Positions 5,569 to 7,311 of a DNA stretch of 7,311 nt are shown piece by piece. Made by a program: the position numbers and the translations under genes. Below the pieces are notes generated by a model. That model ran no database searches. It was given only the letters and a program-made list of their open reading frames with translations, and had not been told where the DNA came from. The stretch spans positions 1 through 7,311 of the forward strand of contig JALRFT010000345.1 of the NCBI GenBank assembly GCA_023261915.1, read 5' to 3'. Within the stretch, counting starts at the first letter, position 1. Each line of letters opens with the position of its first letter. The stretch comes from Acidimicrobiales bacterium. GTDB taxonomy: Bacteria; Actinomycetota; Acidimicrobiia; Acidimicrobiales; Acidimicrobilacustridaceae.

Positions 5569-6071
5569 TCGTCGTCACCGGCGCCATGCCAGTCGTTGCG
5601 ACCGCCGCGCACCGCCGTGGACGAGACCTCACCCACCCACTCGGGGACCTCGAGCCGGAGGTCGTCGGGAACGAACAGACCGTGCCGGGGGGCCACGACA
5701 CAACGAGGCAGGGACGCCACGGCGGCGTCGCGGGCCGTGGGGTCGGCGTTGTAGAAGGCGGGGTCGTTCACCTGGGCCCACTTGTCGGCACCGAGAACCA
5801 CCACGTCATAGCCGGAGGCGATGTCAGCGATGAGCTGGTCGGTGGTGATCCGCACCCTCGCCCATGCTCGGTCACCGAGGGCCCGTTCGAGCTCGGCGAC
5901 CCGCTCGGTGAGGGGAGCGAGGTCGTCCCGGCCGTCCTTGACCAGTGGGGATTCGCTGAGTACTAGGTCCAACCGGTCGAGACCGAGGGAAGCGTGAGCG
6001 GCATCGGCGATGGCGAGATGGCCAACGGTGACGGGATTGAAGGTGCCGGGGAACACACCGATGGGTCCCAT
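5547..6071 (-). CDS. NadD/CoaD-like nucleotidyltransferase
   Basis: A 174-residue cytoplasmic enzyme of the HxGH nucleotidyltransferase superfamily, which transfers AMP or CMP from an NTP to a small phosphate substrate (as in nicotinate mononucleotide or phosphopantetheine adenylyltransferases). The N-terminal Rossmann motif VFPGTFNPVTVGHLA (6-20) has the T/HxGH signature as T15-V-G-H18; threonine in the first position is usual in CoaD. VVLGADKWAQ (91-100) resembles the GxD segment of NadD, and VSSTAVR (149-155) is the C-terminal ISSTxxR motif that contacts the nucleotide phosphates. Length and the GADKWAQ segment lean towards NadD, but the lysine-containing substrate loop normal in NadD is not evident, so I leave the substrate open. 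The ATG at 6071 directly precedes the Rossmann strand. TAAGGT ends 6 nt upstream and may act as a -10 box or, less likely, as part of a ribosome binding site. The gene is divergent from the ilvB leader. Confidence 0.78.
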   Translation of the reverse strand: MGPIGVFPGTFNPVTVGHLAIADAAHASLGLDRLDLVLSESPLVKDGRDDLAPLTERVAELERALGDRAWARVRITTDQLIADIASGYDVVVLGADKWAQVNDPAFYNADPTARDAAVASLPRCVVAPRHGLFVPDDLRLEVPEWVGEVSSTAVRGGRNDWHGAGDDDQRATNQ

Positions 6072-6077
6072 CGGGCC

Positions 6078-6083
6078 ACCTTA
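6078..6083 (-). promoter_or_regulatory. Candidate -10 box of the nucleotidyltransferase gene
   Basis: On the minus strand TAAGGT ends 6 nt before the ATG at 6071, the same geometry as other leaderless starts in this window. AAGG within it could instead serve as a weak Shine-Dalgarno sequence. No clear -35 is seen. Confidence 0.35.
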
Positions 6084-6107
6084 CGACCCGCAATGGGCCT
6101 TCCCGCG

Positions 6108-6137
6108 TTGTCTCGGGACCCGTCGAGGTGCCATACT
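6108..6137 (+). promoter_or_regulatory. Promoter of the ilvB leader transcript
   Basis: TTGTCT (6108-6113, four of six consensus bases) and CATACT (6132-6137, four of six) are separated by 18 nt. Transcription would start around 6143-6145, that is at or next to the GTG of the leader peptide, making that small reading frame leaderless. Confidence 0.6.
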
Positions 6138-6144
6138 CATAGGC

Positions 6145-6192
6145 GTGTCAGGACTCCCCGCCGCCCCTAGAAGCGTCGTAGTAGTCCCCTGA
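6145..6192 (+). CDS. ilvB leader peptide with four consecutive valine codons
   Basis: GTG at 6145 opens a 15-codon frame, MSGLPAAPRSVVVVP, ending in TGA at 6190-6192. Four valine codons run in a row at 6175-6186 (GTC GTA GTA GTC), immediately before Pro and stop; an earlier Leu codon is at 6154. GTA is uncommon in a genome this rich in GC, as are the AGA and CCT codons just before, which would make the ribosome sensitive to charged tRNA supply. The peptide itself probably has no function; translating it would sense valine. Placement after a promoter and before a terminator-like hairpin and ilvB is that of an attenuator leader. The frame is open further upstream to an ATG at 6010, but that extension lies antisense to the nucleotidyltransferase and precedes the promoter, so I reject it. 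Confidence 0.72.
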   Translation: MSGLPAAPRSVVVVP

Positions 6193-6288
6193 CGCGCACC
6201 GGCCCGTTGGCCAGTGTGCGTCGTCGGCCTCCCTGCGGGGAGGCCGTTTGCGTTCCGGGCCCCGGCCCGGTGCAACGACACACTGGCC
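6192..6288 (+). ncRNA. Alternative RNA pairings of the ilvB attenuator
   Basis: Several mutually interacting pairings are visible. GCGTC (6173-6177, in the Ser-Val codons) can pair with GACGC (6191-6195). Bases 6192-6204 can pair imperfectly with 6242-6253 (11 pairs including one G-U, with one mismatch and one bulge), which would take the 3' arm of the terminator. GGCCAGTGTG (6209-6218) pairs perfectly with CACACTGGCC (6279-6288), enclosing the terminator hairpin and a further CCGGG/CCCGG hairpin (6255-6270) in a three-way-junction shape. GCACCGG (6196-6202) can also pair with CCGGTGC (6267-6273). The pairings are read directly from sequence; which of them form during transcription is inference. 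Confidence 0.5.
6225..6254 (+). terminator. Attenuator terminator of ilvB
   Basis: CGGCCTCCC (6225-6233) and GGGAGGCCG (6238-6246) form a perfect 9-bp GC-rich stem with a TGCG loop, followed by TTTGCGTT (6247-6254). It begins 33 nt after the leader peptide stop and ends 135 nt before ilvB. The U-tract is interrupted by GCG, which is common in GC-rich actinobacteria but lowers certainty about efficiency. Confidence 0.7.
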
Positions 6289-6352
6289 GAGGGGCCACCT
6301 CCACGCCGGGACCCCAATTGGCCCTGTCGTGGCGATTGCTGGTCGAATGGTC

Positions 6353-6368
6353 AGGCCCGCAGGGGCCT
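6353..6368 (+). promoter_or_regulatory. Hairpin just upstream of the ilvB ribosome binding site
   Basis: AGGCCC (6353-6358) and GGGCCT (6363-6368) form a perfect 6-bp stem with a GCAG loop. It ends 6 nt before the AAGGAC ribosome binding site and has no T-rich tail. It may influence translation initiation or mRNA stability; no role is shown. Confidence 0.35.
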
Positions 6369-6374
6369 CAACGC

Positions 6375-6380
6375 AAGGAC
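6375..6380 (+). promoter_or_regulatory. Ribosome binding site of ilvB
   Basis: AAGGAC lies 8 nt before the ATG at 6389 and supports that start over the in-frame ATG at 6347, which has no such site. Confidence 0.6.
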
Positions 6381-6388
6381 ATCCCACG

Positions 6389-7311
6389 ATGCAACTCAAC
6401 GGTGGACAGGCGCTCATCAAGGCGCTCGAGATGGAAGGGGTCGAAGTCATCTTCGGCCTGCCCGGCGGCGCCATCCTGCCGGTGTACGACCCCATTATCG
6501 ATTCGCCCATCCGGCACATCCTCGTGCGCCACGAACAGGGGGCGGGCCATATGGCGGAGGGCTACGCCCACGCCACCGGACGACCGGGTGTGGCCATGGT
6601 CACGAGCGGTCCGGCTGCGACCAACGTCGTGACCCCCTTGTGTGACGCCTACATGGACTCGGTCCCGATGGTGATGATCACCGGACAGGTGCCAACCTCG
6701 GCGCTCGGTACCGACGCCTTCCAGGAGTGCGACACGACGGGCATCACCATGCCGGTGACCAAACACAACTTCCTCGTCACCGAGGCGGCCGACATCCCCC
6801 GTGTCATTCGCGAGGCCTTCCACATCGCCACCACCGGTCGTCCCGGTCCGGTACTCGTCGACATTCCCAAGGACATCGTCGACCCGAGGAACCCGCGTAG
6901 TGCCATGGATTGGTACTGGCCCGAGTCGGTGGACCTGCCGGGGTACAACCCGCGCAGCCACGGCGACCCCGCCATGATCCGCAAGGCGGCCGAACTGATC
7001 CTCGCTTCGGAACGTCCCGTGATCTACGCCGGAGGCGGCATCCTCAAGGCCCGCGCCGCCGAGGCCCTGCGGGAACTCGCCGAACTGACCGACATCCGGG
7101 TGGTCACGACACTGATGGCCCGGGGGGCGTTCCCCGACGATCACCCGTTGGCGCTCGGCATGCCGGGCATGCACGGCAACTTCACGGCCGTGACCGCCAT
7201 CCAGCGTTCCGACCTGCTCATCGCCCTCGGCAGCCGGTTCGGCGACCGGGTGACGGGTCGTGTGGCCGACTTCGCCCCGGACGCCAAGGTCATCCACGTC
7301 GACATCGACCC
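6389..7311 (+). CDS. ilvB: Acetolactate synthase large subunit, cut at the right edge
   Basis: IlvB is the catalytic, thiamine-diphosphate- and FAD-dependent subunit of acetohydroxyacid synthase, which condenses pyruvate with pyruvate or 2-oxobutyrate in the first common step of valine, leucine and isoleucine synthesis. The frame stays open to the window edge, giving 307 codons of a gene usually near 560-620. The TPP-binding N-terminal domain (about 1-170) shows FGLPGGAILPVYD (22-34) and RHEQGAGHMAEGYA with the catalytic Glu49. It then has SGPAATN (73-79), DSVPMVMITGQVPTSALGTDAFQECDT shortened at 96 onward, VTKHNFLV and GRPGPVLVDIPKDI. The central FAD-contacting domain begins near 190 (RPVIYAGGGILK, LGMPGMHGN, ALGSRFGDRVTG). 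MQLNGGQALIKALE is a normal N-terminus. Ala76 stands where most family members have Gly. Expression is probably controlled by the upstream valine-leader attenuator. The regulatory subunit ilvN and then ilvC are commonly found downstream, outside this window. Confidence 0.95.
   Translation, partial: MQLNGGQALIKALEMEGVEVIFGLPGGAILPVYDPIIDSPIRHILVRHEQGAGHMAEGYAHATGRPGVAMVTSGPAATNVVTPLCDAYMDSVPMVMITGQVPTSALGTDAFQECDTTGITMPVTKHNFLVTEAADIPRVIREAFHIATTGRPGPVLVDIPKDIVDPRNPRSAMDWYWPESVDLPGYNPRSHGDPAMIRKAAELILASERPVIYAGGGILKARAAEALRELAELTDIRVVTTLMARGAFPDDHPLALGMPGMHGNFTAVTAIQRSDLLIALGSRFGDRVTGRVADFAPDAKVIHVDID

Noticed and set aside
6010..6192. Longer version of the ilvB leader frame starting at ATG 6010
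   Set aside because: The extension runs antisense through the start of the nucleotidyltransferase and lies upstream of the likely promoter at 6108-6137.
6347..6388. In-frame ATG at 6347 as the ilvB start
   Set aside because: It has no ribosome binding site, it would place the 6353-6368 hairpin inside the gene, and the ATG at 6389 gives a typical IlvB N-terminus. It remains a minor possibility.
6145..6388. T-box or classical metabolite riboswitch upstream of ilvB
   Set aside because: I see no T-box consensus or specifier-loop arrangement; the Val-rich leader peptide with terminator is a sufficient and better explanation.
6368..7297. 309-codon minus-strand open frame opposite ilvB
   Set aside because: It is antisense to a clear acetolactate synthase and is composition-driven.

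Overview
The window is GC-rich bacterial DNA that looks like a member of the Actinomycetota. The GatB tail, the Eis-like acetyltransferase and the leaderless gene starts are the best clues, and an Acidimicrobiia-type lineage is my guess. It reads as a chromosomal housekeeping neighbourhood, not a mobile island. I see no tRNA, rRNA, IS element, phage module or CRISPR array. The order gatB, then a lipoprotein, then ilv genes recalls the gatB-to-ilvB neighbourhood of other actinobacteria; that comparison is from memory.

Layout. Positions 1-122 do not match the gene that follows and hold a perfect 20-bp palindrome. From about 123 to 686 the sequence encodes the C-terminal third of GatB. Next on the plus strand come a small secreted lipoprotein (776-1285), an Eis-family GNAT acetyltransferase (1369-2607), a 50-residue basic protein (2687-2839) and a complete dihydroxy-acid dehydratase, ilvD (2882-4561). 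A YaaA/UPF0246 gene (5270-4548, minus) converges on ilvD with overlapping ends. It diverges from a small single-span membrane protein gene (5338-5568). That gene in turn overlaps, tail to tail, a NadD/CoaD-like nucleotidyltransferase (6071-5547, minus). Divergent from the nucleotidyltransferase is the acetolactate synthase large-subunit gene ilvB (6389 to beyond the right edge).

The most interesting part is the roughly 240-nt leader of ilvB. It has a recognisable promoter, a 15-codon leader peptide ending Ser-Val-Val-Val-Val-Pro-stop, a perfect 9-bp GC hairpin followed by a T-rich tail, and a 10-bp perfect long-range pairing that encloses that hairpin. This is the layout of a valine-responsive transcription attenuator. 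ilvB (first common step) and ilvD (dehydratase step) both serve isoleucine, valine and leucine synthesis, so the two ends of the window belong to one pathway, but only ilvB carries the attenuator.

A second theme is leaderless expression. Six starts (GNAT, ilvD, yaaA, the small membrane gene, the nucleotidyltransferase and the ilvB leader peptide) have a -10-like hexamer ending 6-7 nt before the start codon. Four of them also clearly lack a Shine-Dalgarno sequence. The lipoprotein, the 50-residue protein and ilvB have ribosome binding sites instead.
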